From the NCBI GenBank assembly GCA_037447655.1, contig JBBHKE010002227.1, positions 336,698-400,697 on the forward strand: a stretch of 64,000 nucleotides of DNA, in the 5' to 3' direction. Source of the stretch: Zygnema cylindricum (lineage: Eukaryota > Streptophyta > Zygnematophyceae > Zygnematales > Zygnemataceae). Under the pieces are notes generated by a model. The model saw only the letters and a program-made list of their open reading frames with translations. It was not told the origin of the DNA and made no database searches. Positions 1 through 10,730 of this stretch are shown here, one piece after another (position 1 is the stretch's first letter; each line of letters starts with the position of its first letter). The position numbers and the translations under genes are program-made.

Positions 1-586
1 GCATGTACGCGAATCTGAACCGTGTAAAATATGTTTTGATCGGACGGCCGGCATTATAGCCGCCACGCGAAGTGATTTTTTTGGCGGCATACGGATATAG
101 CGTCACGCGGTGCCACGTGGCGGCACATTATTTGATACCGGAGAAGATGGGAGGAGGAACCATGGCTTCCGATATGACAGGTGTCACCTTGTAGACCTTG
201 TCGTACAATGGTTGTACAATAAGTACATCGCCCATTGTACCTTCTTGTACTTTATAGTGTTCCTATTGGACTAGGGTTTAATAGTAGGTAGTCGTGAGAA
301 GGCAGACCGAGACTTAGTAATATTTAGGTACCTCTCTCTCTAAGAGAACTTGTAACTATAAAGGTCATCTTTGACCAGCCATAACTTACTGCTCGGGTGA
401 GCAAATTCAGTGATTCTTTTTGCGTTTGACTCAGGGGAGTCTTGTCCTCACAAGGGTGAGAGTGGTCAGAATATTTGTGTGCCTGGGCGGCGCTTATTCA
501 GCGGGAAAGTTGAAGGGGCAAATATTATCCTAGAGGCTTTACATAGGCTGCTCATTCTGTGGGTCAATGGAGACCACAGGATTTCA
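1..586 (+). repeat. 5' LTR (3' two-thirds) of the copia element
   Basis: This is a direct repeat of 5564-6149. It ends in CA at 586, immediately before the primer-binding site. A TATA box (TATAAAGG) lies at 357-364, with the equivalent at 5920-5927 in the 3' LTR. The LTR start is outside the window. Confidence 0.9.
357..364 (+). promoter_or_regulatory. Probable TATA box of the copia 5' LTR
   Basis: TATAAAGG lies about 220 bp before the LTR end and is conserved in the 3' LTR. This is where a copia R region would be expected to start just downstream. It is inferred from motif and position only. Confidence 0.5.
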
Positions 587-1547
587 GGTTATGGGCCCAC
601 CCTCTAGGGTGCCCATATTTGATGGATCAGACTTTCTTTATTGGGAAATAATGATGGAGGGAGAACTATTTGAGAAGCATCTATGGGGCATACTGTCTGG
701 ACAAATTCGATGCCCACCTCCACCTGGGTTTGGAGGGACACGTTTTTCTAGCACCTCCGCCTATACAGTTGGTAGAACAACTGCCACCATCACCGAGGAT
801 GAAGATGAGGAAGGAGAAGAGATTGTCATGGAAGGAGAAAAAGAAGGAGTTGCAACTCAAGTAACACCATTGCCGAAGGCGATACCGGCAGCAGCACCAC
901 CAGCAACAACGACAAAGGTTCAGACCGAAAGATCAGAGTATGAAAAGTGGAACTACAAAGACAAGGTTGCTAAGCTCTTAATTCTTAAAATTTTAGCAAA
1001 GGGCATTGCCATTCCCCTTATGCATGTCAAATCTTCATCTCAGATTTGGATATCACTAGTTAACAAATATAAGAGTGGATCATTGCAGCAGCAACAGTTG
1101 GCAGAAAATAAGATTGCAGCTTATACTTATTATGGAGGAAGTATGGATAATTATTGCAATGATTTAGGAGCATTGTTTGGATAGTTAGAGAGTGCAGGTA
1201 ACTCATGGTCTGAGAGACAAAGAGTGAACACATTAATGATGAAACTACCTGAAGAGTATGAGAATATCATTAACCGATTGCAGGACATAGGAGATAGCAA
1301 TTGGAATTGGGATGACACTGTGGGAATGATTTTAGTGAAAGAAAGCACCATAGAGCTTAGGAGAGGGAGTCCAAGTGTTCAAGCATTGTCTGCAGGAGCT
1401 GATTGGCGGAAGCGTGATGAGGAGAGAGGGAAAGATCCCTATCGAAACTTTGGTGGAAGAGGACAAGGAGGTGGCAGATTTGATAGACAGGGGAGAGGAA
1501 CTTCTCGAGGAGGATTATGTCACTTCTGAAGGAAACCGGGACACTAT
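567..1547 (+). pseudogene. Copia gag, broken by two stop codons
   Basis: Gag forms the retrotransposon particle and binds RNA. The frame is open from an ATG at 567, which still lies in the LTR, or from the ATG at 591 inside the primer-binding site. The region after the start (VPIFDGSDFLYW) matches the start of the second copia gag at 60.6 kb. In-frame stops occur at 1182-1184 (TAG) and 1527-1529 (TGA). The second falls at the second cysteine position of the CCHC zinc knuckle (CHF, stop, RKPGHYMADC). No frameshift separates gag from the downstream pol domains. Confidence 0.85.
587..601 (+). other. Primer-binding site for the anticodon half of initiator tRNA-Met
   Basis: GGTTATGGGCCCACC directly follows the LTR end. 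It is the complement of the plant initiator tRNA-Met anticodon arm (GGUGGGCCCAUAACC, recalled from known tRNA sequence), not of the 3' acceptor end used by most plant copia elements. Drosophila copia is the known precedent for such half-tRNA priming. The ATG inside the site (591-593) is in frame with gag. Confidence 0.75.
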
Positions 1548-3194
1548 ATGGCAGATTGTGTCAGACTTGCAGATCTTCGACTGAAAGATGGTCAAGGAAC
1601 CTCAAAGGACGGAGGAAAGAAAAAGGCTTTCCTGACTCAAGTTCTTGATGAGGAAGTGGAAGAAAAAACTGAACCTGAAGAGGAGCTTAAGGAGCTTCTC
1701 CTTAATCCGAAAAACACTGAAAAGCATGTCGACATTCCACGGAGACAAAAGTGTGCTTTCGGAGGTAAGAGGGATCCACACGAGGATGGGTGGATCATAG
1801 ACTCAGGGGCTTCAATGCATATGTGCAAAGATAAGCGGTGGTTCATTAAACTGAGAAAGATCCCAACAGTTGAGATAGAGTACGGAGATGGTAGAGTAGA
1901 AACCACAAGTCTTGTTGGAACTGTTGACTTGAAGGTTCTAGTTGATGGAAAGGCCTCAATTGTAACACTCTCAGACGTTCTTTACATTCCACAACTTAGC
2001 AAGAACCTAGTCTCAACAGCTGTCCTAGATGAAAAGGAGTTTGAAACAGGAACTAGGAAAGGAATCTTCACAGCAAGCTTTGATAATGAGGTTTATTTCA
2101 TAGCTGAGAAGGGCAGTCAAGGAATGTTCAGAATTGTACTTTGCAATGAAAAGAGTGTTCTCTACTCGTGTGCAAGTGAGATGATGCTTTGGCATAAAAG
2201 GTTAGGGCATGTGCATCTAGATAGATTAAAGAAAATGAAGAAAAAGGGAATAGTGGAGGGTATTACTTTTGAAGATGATGAGACCTTTGATGATTGTAGT
2301 GGATGTGCCCAAGGGAAGATTCATAGACTTCCATTTCCAAAGGCAACCACATTTAGGAGAGAGAAAGTATTAGATCTAGTTCACACTGATGTTTGGGGAC
2401 CTGCTAGGTATGCTTCACATGGGGGGAAGAGATGGATGTTAACTATCACAGATGATTGGTCTAGATACACGAAGGTATACTTTCTCAGACATAAGTCAGA
2501 GGTATTAAGATGTTTCAAAGAGTATAAAGTATGGAGTGAAAAGCTACATGAAACCTCAATAAAAGAGATAAGAAGTGATAATGGGAAAGAATACACCTCA
2601 AGGGAATTTGAAGAATATCTTAAAGAAGAAGGAATTCATCATGAGAAAACAGTTCCCTATAATCCGGAACAAAATGGAGTAGCAGAAAGAGTGAATAGAA
2701 ATTTAGGAGATATGTCCAAAAGTATGTTAAGTGATAAGAGGATAGGGCTGCAGTTTTGGGCTGAGTCTATGAACTATGCTAATTTCATCAAAAATAGAGT
2801 CCTAACTTCAGCAAATAAGGAGGAAACTCCGTATGAGAGGTGGACAGGAAGAAAGCCTGATTTGTCTAGTTTGAGAGTGTTCGGAAGTCAAGTCTACAGT
2901 TTGGATTTCGATAAGACTAAATGGAAGTTAGTGGGAAGAGGGAAACCAGGATATCTTGTAGGATATGATGAGAGCACAAAAGGATACCGAGTGTATGACT
3001 TGAAAAAGAGATATATAATTTTGGTAAAACACATAGTGGTGATGAATGAAGAGAAGTCCATTGATCCATTCAAATATAATAGGGAAGTCAAAATCAGATT
3101 TGAAACGGATCAGTTTTCTGACTTTGACTTTGAAAATGAAGAGAAGGAAGAGGGAGAAAAAGAAAAATCTGCAGATCTACCAAAGGAGAAGTAG
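1548..3194 (+). pseudogene. Copia pol: aspartic protease, GAG-pre-integrase and integrase
   Basis: The segment is open for 548 codons in the same frame as gag. Visible domains in order are: the protease active site DSGA near 1800; the GAG-pre-integrase zinc-binding region (LWHKRLGH... and DDCSGCAQGK) near 2190-2330; and the integrase catalytic core with D in HTDVWGP, D in RSDNGKEY and E in PEQNGVAERVNR. A TAG at 3192-3194 closes the segment. This is standard copia order, with integrase before RT, which excludes Ty3/gypsy. Confidence 0.93.
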
Positions 3195-3401
3195 GAAAGG
3201 ACAACATCCGAGGCAACGCCACAATACGAAGTGGAAACCGATGAGGAACTTGATGAGACACCGGAATTGGAAGATAGGGGAGCTGAAAATCTCCCTAAAC
3301 GAAACCCAAGGATGCCTTCCATACCGGCGTCCGATTTTGAAGGGGGAAGAAGAAGTAGTAAACGACTTTAAGAAAGACAAGTAATTAACCAACTCACAAA
3401 G
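3195..3401 (+). pseudogene. Copia pol linker between integrase and RT, with an in-frame TAA
   Basis: The same frame continues through an acidic linker and the short basic motif KRNPR to an in-frame TAA at 3369-3371. It then resumes directly into the RT segment. Because no frame change is needed, this is nonsense decay rather than an indel or intron. Confidence 0.75.
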
Positions 3402-4199
3402 ATGTCTCACCCAGATGAACCTCAAACATACTTAGAGGCCATAAACACTCCAGAAAGTAGCCGGTGGATCACAGCTATAAATGAAAAAATGGCCTCTATC
3501 ATGGAAGCCAATACATGGGAGTTGGTAGATTGTCCACGTGACCGAAAACCGATCGGATGTAAGTGGGTGTTTAAACTTAAATTAAACCCGGATAATACCA
3601 TTGAGAGGTACAGAGCTAGGTTAGTTGCAAAAGGTTATACACAGAAAGAGGGGATAGAAACCTTTGCACCTGTAGTCAGATTTCCTTCTGTTATAATCCT
3701 TTTAAGTATAGCCGCAGCGGAGGATATGGAAATCCACCAGATGGATATTAAAACTGCCTTTTTGCACGGAGAGATGGAAGAAGAAATTTACATGAGGCAA
3801 CAGGAAGGATTCGTGGAAAGTGGGGAAGAAAACAAAGTTTGCAAACTGATAAAATCACTCTATGGGCTTAAGCAAGCCCCGCGACAGTGGAATATAAAGC
3901 TCGACGAATTTCTGACCGGTTTGGGGTATATCAGAATTAGTTCAGATCACTCTATATATTTATTTGAGGATGAGAATGGAGTGATATTTATTGCTATTTA
4001 TGTGGATGATTTGTTGGTCTTAAGCAAGTCCTTAGATAAAATTAACAAACTAAAACGGGATCTTAGAAGCAGTTTTGATATGAAAGATCTTGGCGAAGCA
4101 AAGTACATTTTGGGAATTCAGATGGAGAGAGATAGAGGGAATAGAATTATAAGACTCACTCAAAACGAAGCAATCGGTAATATGCTAGAAAAATTTTAA
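3402..4199 (+). pseudogene. Copia reverse transcriptase domain
   Basis: This is the RVT_2-type reverse transcriptase that copies element RNA into DNA. Recognisable motifs are CKWVFKLKLNPD, RYRARLVAKGYTQ, the first catalytic aspartate in QMDIKTAFLHG, SLYGLKQAPRQW and the catalytic YVDDLLVLS. The segment ends with TAA at 4197-4199; the RNase H part continues in the same frame immediately afterwards. The motifs are intact, so the nonsense codons are probably younger than most amino-acid divergence. Confidence 0.93.
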
Positions 4200-4994
4200 A
4201 TGGAGAAAGCAAACGGATGTACTACTCCCATGGATTTGAAGAAAGTGAGTGAGGGGAGTGAAGAGGGAGGAATATTCATCATTAATGATGAGATGGACGA
4301 GATAGAAAGAAAATTTATGGAAAATATCCCTAATCGGCAGATTGTAGGCAGTTTAATTTATTTTATGAACTGTACCCGTCCGGATATAGCTGCAGCTGTA
4401 GGTGTCCTTAGTAGAAATCTAAATGAACCAAGAAAGAGAGATTGGGAGGCTGCCAAAAGGGTGATGAGGTATCTGGTGGGGACAAGGGAATTATGGTTGC
4501 ATTTGGGAGGGGAGCACACTGACATCACCACTTGGAGTGATGCCAGTGATGGAGATGTGCCTTTAAGGAGGTGTACGACTGGATATGTATTGCAAATTGG
4601 ATCCGGTGCATGTTGTTGGAGTAGCAAGCAACAAAAAGTAGTTGCTCAGTCCACTATGGAGGCTGAATACATGGCTTCCTGTGCTGCCACCAATGAATTA
4701 ATGTGGGTTAAATCTCTTCTTGAAGAACTTGGGTTCATGAAGTCTAGAACTCAAAATGTTTTTTGTGATAATCAAGCTGCTATCTCGATTGCAGCTAATC
4801 CAAAACATCACTTCAAAGCTAAGCATATGGATATTAGACTAAGCTTTGTCAGAGAGAAGGTAGAAAATAAAATCATTAAACTGGTTCATAAAACTGATAG
4901 AGAAATGATTGCAGACATGATGACAAAAACAGTGCCTTCCCCTAAGTTGATTTATTGCAGAGAAAATTGTGGATTAAAATTGAAAAGTGAATAG
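4200..4994 (+). pseudogene. Copia RNase H domain and C-terminus of pol
   Basis: The segment contains TRPDIAAAVGVLSR, the RNase H aspartate in TWSDASDGD, the glutamate in STMEAEYMA, FCDNQAAI and the C-terminal KHMDIRLSFVREKV typical of copia RNase H. It ends at TAG 4992-4994, a few bases before the purine-rich tract that primes plus-strand synthesis. Confidence 0.92.
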
Positions 4995-5382
4995 GAATTA
5001 AGGGGAGTGTTGAAAAGAGGTAATTAATAGTTCACTTCCCTATTTTAGTTTTGTTTTAAAGAAAGAGAGTAAGGATCAAAGGCGCGCCATGGCTGCCGCC
5101 ATATTTAGAAAGTGGCAGTTTTTACAGTTAAAAAAAACTGTATGATTGCAGAGAAATGATTGCAGACATGATGACAAAAACAGTGCCTTCCCCTAAGTTG
5201 ATTTATTGCAGAGAAAACTGTGGATTAAAATTGAAAAGTGAATAGGAATTAAGGGGAGTGTTGAAAAGAGGTAATTAATAGTTCACTTCCCTATTTTAGT
5301 TTTGTTTTAAAGAAAGAGAGTAAGGATCAAAGGCGCGCCATGGCTGCCGCCATATTTAGAAAGTGGCAGTTTTTACAGTTAA
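4900..5382 (+). repeat. 251-bp tandem duplication of pol end, polypurine tract and LTR start
   Basis: About 4901-5130 is repeated with an offset of 251 bp at 5152-5382. Each copy holds the last codons of RNase H, the purine tract AGGGGAG and the LTR start TGTTGAAAAG (5008 and 5259). The second copy leads into the rest of the 3' LTR. The few differences suggest a duplication after, or shortly before, insertion. Confidence 0.9.
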
Positions 5383-6149
5383 GAGTATTTTGGCTAAAAT
5401 CATGCCCAAGTCTAGATTTGAACCTGTGACCTCTAGATTCTTTATAGCCTAACGCCTTAACCATTAAGGCGTTACGAAACGATACACGTGACGGGTTTCA
5501 TAAATATATAAACATTAACGAAACAGCTAATTAACAGCAGACTAACCAAAAGGAGCAATTTCTGCATGTACGCGAATCTGAACCGTGTAAAATATGTTTT
5601 GATCGGACGGCCGACATTATAGCCGCCACGCGAAGTGATCTTTTTGGCGGCATACGGATATAGCGTCACGCGGTGCCACGTGGCGCCATATTATTTGATA
5701 CCGGAGAAGATGGGAGGAGGAACCATGTCTTCCGATATGACAGGTGTCACCTTGTAGACCTTGTCGTACAATGGTTGTACAATAAGTACATCGCCCATTG
5801 TACCTTCTTCTACTTTATAGTGTTCCTATTGGACTAAGGTTTAATAGTAGGTAGTCGTGAGTAGGCAGACCGAGACTTAGTAATATTTAGGTACCTCTTT
5901 CTCTAAGAGAGCTTGTAACTATAAAGGTCATCTTTGACCACCCATAACTTACTGCTCGGGTGAACAAATTCAGTGATTCTTTTTGCGTTTGACTCAGGGG
6001 AGTCTTGTCGTCACAAGGGTGAGAGTGGTCAGAATATTTGTTATCCTGGGCGGCGCTTATTCAGCGGGAAAGTAGAAGGGGCAAATATTATTCCAGAGGC
6101 TTTACATAGGCTGCTCATTCTGTGGGTCAATGGAGACCACAGGATTTCA
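5259..6149 (+). repeat. 3' LTR of the copia element
   Basis: It begins TGTTGAAAAG after the purine tract and ends ...GGATTTCA. Positions 5564-6149 match 1-586. Flanking target duplication cannot be tested because the left end lies outside the window. Confidence 0.9.
5407..5475 (-). other. Antisense tRNA-like module inside the copia LTR
   Basis: On the minus strand there is a D-arm-like segment (CGCCTTAATGGTTAAGGCG), an anticodon-arm-sized spacer, AGGTC and a B-box-like GGTTCAAATC. The order and spacing resemble a tRNA, but stems are imperfect and no convincing acceptor stem or anticodon is seen. It is probably a tRNA-derived relic, not a functional tRNA. Confidence 0.45.
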
Positions 6150-6529
6150 GTATCTATGCGTGTCGTAAAGTGTTTTTAGTTGAATGATTTCTGCATTACA
6201 CAATAGTTTAAATATTAATGTAACCCTATATCTCCTAACGGACGTCTACGACAGACTGGTTAGAGCTAACGGCTACGCCGCGCTTTGTCGGTCGGGGGTT
6301 CGAGTCCCGCCGGACTCAACCTTTTGTTGAGAGTGACTTAAAGTCACTCTTTAGTCCTTCTTATAGAGCTGAGGCAGCCATGGCTCCATAACTCTCTCTC
6401 TCCTTCAGTGACTACAACAAGTATGGAGGTAAGATAGAAGAGATAGAGGCAGGCTGCCTACATTTTCTATATATGTTTTTCCGCTAATTAATTAAGACCT
6501 ATAAAATACAAAAACTACTTATTTCAACA
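6150..6529 (-). repeat. LTR-like fragment, minus strand, related to 63584-64000
   Basis: Read on the minus strand it starts TGTTGAAATAAG at 6529. It contains the segment CCATACTTGTTGTAGTCACT, followed by ATGGCTGCC, both shared with 63584-63750. It ends against the copia 3' LTR. It is either the remains of an older LTR element into which copia inserted or a solo LTR; no coding internal region was found. Confidence 0.6.
6241..6318 (+). other. tRNA-like sequence with B box, antisense to its host LTR
   Basis: It contains an A-box-like CTGGTTAGAGC and a good T-arm (CGGGG GTTCGAG TCCCG) followed by CCGGACTC. The anticodon arm is not clean and the D arm and acceptor do not fold well. I read it as a degenerate tRNA-derived module, not a tRNA gene. 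Confidence 0.4.
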
Positions 6530-6555
6530 GATACTAGTGTACCTGAGAGGTACGT

Positions 6556-6653
6556 CAAGCTACCAAGCTAATACTAATCTGTCAAGCTACCACTGAGCTA
6601 CCACTAAGCTACCACAGAGCTACCACTAAGCTACCAATTAGCTACCCACTAAG
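6556..6653 (+). repeat. 12-bp minisatellite AGCTACCACTAA
   Basis: There are about six imperfect tandem copies of a 12-bp unit (AGCTACCACTAA and variants). The following 6650-6900 holds looser repeats of GTTGCGTTGTC and GCAGC-like motifs. No gene is seen. Confidence 0.7.
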
Positions 6654-6900
6654 TTGAGATCCGTTGACTTGATTCATATCAATCGCAACTGCGTTGTCCC
6701 GTACCGAATCATAACTAAGATAACAGCCGTTGCGTTGTCTGTACGGATCATATCCAAAGTAACCGCAGTTGCGTTGTCCTGTCTGTGTCGCAGCTTCGCT
6801 GCTGTGCTGCTGCGCTGCTCTGTCTGCATAGCAGCTGCGCTGATTCGTTGCTCTGTCTACATAGCAGGTGCGATGTCCTGTACTGCACTCAAGTGATGAC

Positions 6901-8023
6901 GCATGTCCTTACACTTCAAATTACTACCTTTCTACCGTCCTACTAATTTGCTGAGGCTGAAAGCTTTCCAAAAACAACAGTAAACCGAGTCGATACGCAA
7001 CACTATTAATTGTTTTGGAGGAAGTTATAAAGGAAAATTCTTTATTGCAAAAAATGTGATGACAAAACCATTTGTGTGCAAAAGGGGTAAAAGAAGAAAT
7101 AAACTAATGGAGACTACAATAGCTACAAGAATGTAATCAACGCCTATAAACTGAAACAAAACAAAATAATATTAGTAAGAGCAAAGAACCAAAACAAAAC
7201 AATACCAGAGTTAGACCGCCTTTAAAATGAAAAATCCTCGACTAGTCTACCCACAGACAATGCGTGTGCTAAAGTTACAGATATTTTCTGTCGTTTTTCT
7301 CAATAACTTAGATAATCTACAACTGTACCAAAAATGATATTTCCACTGTACAAGTTGCGTTACTTCAAAACTTTATATGTACAGGAGTTTGTCGTCTAAC
7401 GCGTTTCAACCCACTTTTACATCCATCCAGCTCATCTTCAAAATTTATATAAAATCACCTCGCGAGGTGGCTTTAAATAAAGCTCCATGAGGTGGGCGAA
7501 TAGGCAGATGTTGTCGCAAGTGTCGGAAGTTTTTGACAATTTTTGTGCGCGGAGTACCAAAAAAAAAACCCACTGCACGTTTTTAGCCTATGAGTGAACT
7601 TTTCCCCTGCGTTTTTTTTCCGTACAGCGGTCGTGGAGGGGGCCTTGACCAACGGACGGCATTTCGCAAAAGCGTAGTCGGTGAAATCGCCTCTCTCTCT
7701 CTCTCCCTCTCCCACGACCGCTTATATCTCACAATTATTGCAATGAAAAACGTCAATAATGGTATCAAATGAAAGATCTCTAAAAAATGTTTTTATTGAC
7801 TATGTTTGGGTGTATTTGATGGTAAGTAGAGTAAGATAATAATAAAAAACAAATTCGGGAAACCATGGCGGATATTTTATAATTTGTGACGTCGACGTTG
7901 TCGTAATTTGAGCGTGACGTCAAAATGTCACAAACCCTAAGCATCTACAATGTCAAAAGTAGCTAGACGTGTACACCCGTCGCTATTTTGTTAACGTCAT
8001 CAATTGTCTCGAGTTTTGCAGTC
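6901..8023. other. Non-coding stretch without recognised gene
   Basis: It is AT-rich with no ORF of interest. It contains a short CT tract (7690-7712) and scattered homopolymers. No conserved protein similarity is recognised on either strand. Confidence 0.6.
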
Positions 8024-8031
8024 GTCTGCAA

Positions 8032-8488
8032 CGTAGTTCAAAAGTCGGTGAAAGTAGGCCCATACAATATGCCTATTGTACGCAAAACATACAATATGAA
8101 CTTAAGACCCATATTGTATTGGTCGTAAAATGGAAAAAAAAATAACAATGTTGAGTTGCACATCGATCGATCGATAGATAAATAAATGTCGTGTCTACAT
8201 TTTGAAAAACATTCGGACAATTTTTTTTTTCTGTGAGTTTTGAGTTATTTTTATGTAAACCGTCAGATTTGGACGATCGGAAGGTTTGCTGATCAAACTA
8301 GCCATCAAGAACATCACATGAAAAGCCCATAACACAACTTATGACAAGACTATCGTCAGATTTGGACGATCGGACGGTCGCTGATCAAAGTAGCGATCTA
8401 AGAAGATCACATGAGAAGCCCATAACAGAACTTACGATAAAGGCGCCTACGAAAGGCCTACCATAAAAACGCCTACTTTTGAACTATG
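8032..8488 (+). mobile_element. hAT-like MITE, copy 1
   Basis: This 457-bp element ends in inverted repeats related to CATAGTTCAAAAGTAGGCG, with the left end starting CGTAG. It is flanked by near-perfect 8-bp target duplications, GTCTGCAA and GTCTTCAA. It has no coding capacity. An 8-bp duplication is typical of the hAT superfamily. Two more copies lie at 17768-18409 and 41269-41723. Confidence 0.8.
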
Positions 8489-8496
8489 GTCTTCAA

Positions 8497-9893
8497 CCGT
8501 CACAAATTACACCCACTTCTGCATCCGTCACAATCTTAAGCAACGATTTCATTTCTTTACATAGGGAATGCTCTAAAAGTAGTACGGGAGAGTCTTCGCT
8601 AAAAAACGAAGTTACAATACTAAAGTTTCGGCAACATGCGAAAGTGCCGTAAGGTCCACAGCCACGAAGATCATGGATGTGAACCGGGTCCCTTGGTGGA
8701 AGACTGGAAGGTCAGGAAGACCCCGCCGGTCATCGGCTACTGCAGTGTGCTACGCCGAAGGAGGGCCCGCAGCTTGCGCCCGCTGAAGTGCAATTGAGAT
8801 GAGTGCAGTGACCGTATAATGTTTCCACCTATTTGTATGGCGTATGAATGCCTGATTGATTGCATAGAGCACTCGCTGGTGAAGCTCCTGAAAGACACGT
8901 AATATACCTTTATAATCGCGTGTCGATTTGGCGACAAATATTGTGTACGAAAAGTGCACAGAATCTATCAGTCTTTGTCCCAAATGTATGGAATACCGAT
9001 GGTCCACAATTTTCACGCAGGACAAAATGATCTCAACGGTAAGCGAATCGATCGTGTGCCAAAGGCATGTCGATGCGTATTAACTTATTTATGTCCTTTT
9101 GCGTAATTCTGTCCATACTCTATAACATGCGAAAACAGCTTTGTCATACCAGAGACATCCGTCATTGGTTGATGTCAAATCCAGGTGCAGGCGCTGGTAC
9201 TGGCGCTGGTACCTTTTTTGACACACTGTGACGTGTCTCAAAGACCTTTTTGGTGTGGCAGGTGTCAATCACTTTTAAGTTCCGGCGGATGTGTAGTAAA
9301 TTAGTAATAGATTATGTTTCCAAAAACGCGATGGTACAACCAATCATAGTACGGATTCGGGGAGTATCCCGGTGTACATGCAAGTACATTCATAGATGCT
9401 ATGATATGACGTGTCCAGTCGTGTCCAATTTTTTGAAGTTCCGGCCGATCTGAGAGCTGTACTATCTACCGACAAATCTTTCTTCTTGTAAAATTGGTAG
9501 GACGATCTGCTTTTTGTGGTGGTCATGAATATATGATGTGGAAAAGATGAGAATGGAAAAAGTAGATTGGCTGCCCGTGTGAAAAAATATTTTCTTCGAA
9601 GACGGACTTCACAAGTGTAGATTTACCCAGTTTCTGCTAGTATATTTTTCCATTATTTATTATGACACGTAATCACTAGTCAGACTCGATCCTTGTGGTC
9701 CACAAAAAGGCAGTCCCTTTATTTCGGGAAATTGATTTTTGGCATGCGTCGTTTTGTACGCAAATGTCAGCAGGCATAAAATTGTACAATTTACGTACAA
9801 AGCCGTACATATTCGAGCATAAAGGTACGCGAACCAGCAGAACGAATCAGAAAACTTGACGGTAGCCGTTCTGACACACTTTCCGCAATTTCG
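8497..9893. other. Non-coding stretch without recognised gene
   Basis: It holds a GC-richer patch at 8640-8800 and the motif GGCGCTGGTACC near 9190. ORFs are short and overlapping on both strands, without a recognisable domain. Confidence 0.5.
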
Positions 9894-9903
9894 NNNNNNN
9901 NNN
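9894..9903. other. Assembly gap (10 N)
   Basis: Ten N bases lie at the edge of a GA-rich tract, probably where a microsatellite could not be resolved. Confidence 0.99.
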
Positions 9904-10668
9904 AGAGAGAACGAGAGGAAAGGGGAGAGAGAGAGAGGAAAGAGAGAACGAGAGGAAAGGGGAGAGAGAGAGAGGGGAAGAGAGAGAACGAGAGGAAAGG
10001 GGAGAGAGAGAGAGAGAGAGATAGTTTTCATACCGCGGCGTTATGTTTCTGCAGACAGACCCACTCTCGCTTCTGATTGGTCAGAAGCTCCGGGTTGAAC
10101 GCGGGCTTCCCCCGGACCCCTCCACTCCCTCCACTCCCTCCACTCCCTCCACTCCCTCCACTCCCTCCACTCCCTCCACTCCGGCTCAGACTCCCGCCTC
10201 GCCTCAAATTCGAGTTCGAATTCGAATTCGAATTCGAATTCGAATTCGAATTCCTATTCGGATTCGACTTCGAATTCGTACTCTCGTTTTCACTGCCGTT
10301 GACATCATTGACTTTACCAGACGGCCGCCAAAATCTGCTTCCTTTCCTTTGTGGCCCTCTCTCTCTCTCCCTCTCTCTCTCCCTCTCTCTCTCCCTCTCT
10401 TTCTCCTTCTCTTTCTCCTTTTCTTTCTCTCTCTCTCTCTCCCCCCCCTTGGGGACTGAGGACGCTTCCTCTCTGGCCGACTGCCAAAAGAAGCCCTCGG
10501 TTTTCTTGGAAGGGGGGGGAGGGATAGAGGGAGAGACTGGCTCTGCGGTTCTGGAGGGGCCCATGGTTGAGAAAATTCACACGTGTGAGGAAGTCAGCCG
10601 GTTTGTCAGAGGAAATTTTGGCATGGGAGGGAGGAAAGGGTAACAGTTTTGTGAGGGGGGGCGAGGGG

Positions 10669-10729
<61 letters not shown>

Positions 10730-10730
10730 A
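9904..10730. repeat. Cluster of simple repeats
   Basis: In order these are: GA/AGAGGAAAGGGG tract (9904-10021), a short CACTCCCTC tandem (10125-10182), a 6-bp GAATTC tandem (10210-10252), CT-rich tracts (10355-10442) and a GA dinucleotide tract (10671-10727). Long apparent ORFs rich in Ser/Leu or Arg/Glu are products of the repeats. A non-repetitive, GC-richer stretch lies at 10260-10350. Confidence 0.9.

Larger units (their letters stand above)
1..6149 (+). mobile_element. Ty1/copia LTR retrotransposon, 5' LTR cut by window edge
   Basis: Window base 1 aligns with base 5564, and the two copies run in register (offset 5563, no net indel) to 586 and 6149. They are therefore the 5' and 3' LTRs. 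By eye they differ at roughly twenty positions, so the insertion is not recent. Between them lies a single-frame gag-pol in copia order (gag, protease, integrase, RT, RNase H), followed by a purine-rich tract and TGTTGAAA, the LTR start. The 3' LTR is about 891 bp when measured from the second purine tract, so about 305 bp of the 5' LTR lie upstream of the window. The copy is coding-dead because of five nonsense codons. Confidence 0.95.

Noticed and set aside
5407-5475. Functional tRNA gene on the minus strand
   Set aside because: Spacing is tRNA-like but T stem and acceptor do not pair, and it lies within an LTR.
6241-6318. Functional tRNA gene
   Set aside because: The T arm is good, but D arm, anticodon arm and acceptor do not form a standard cloverleaf.
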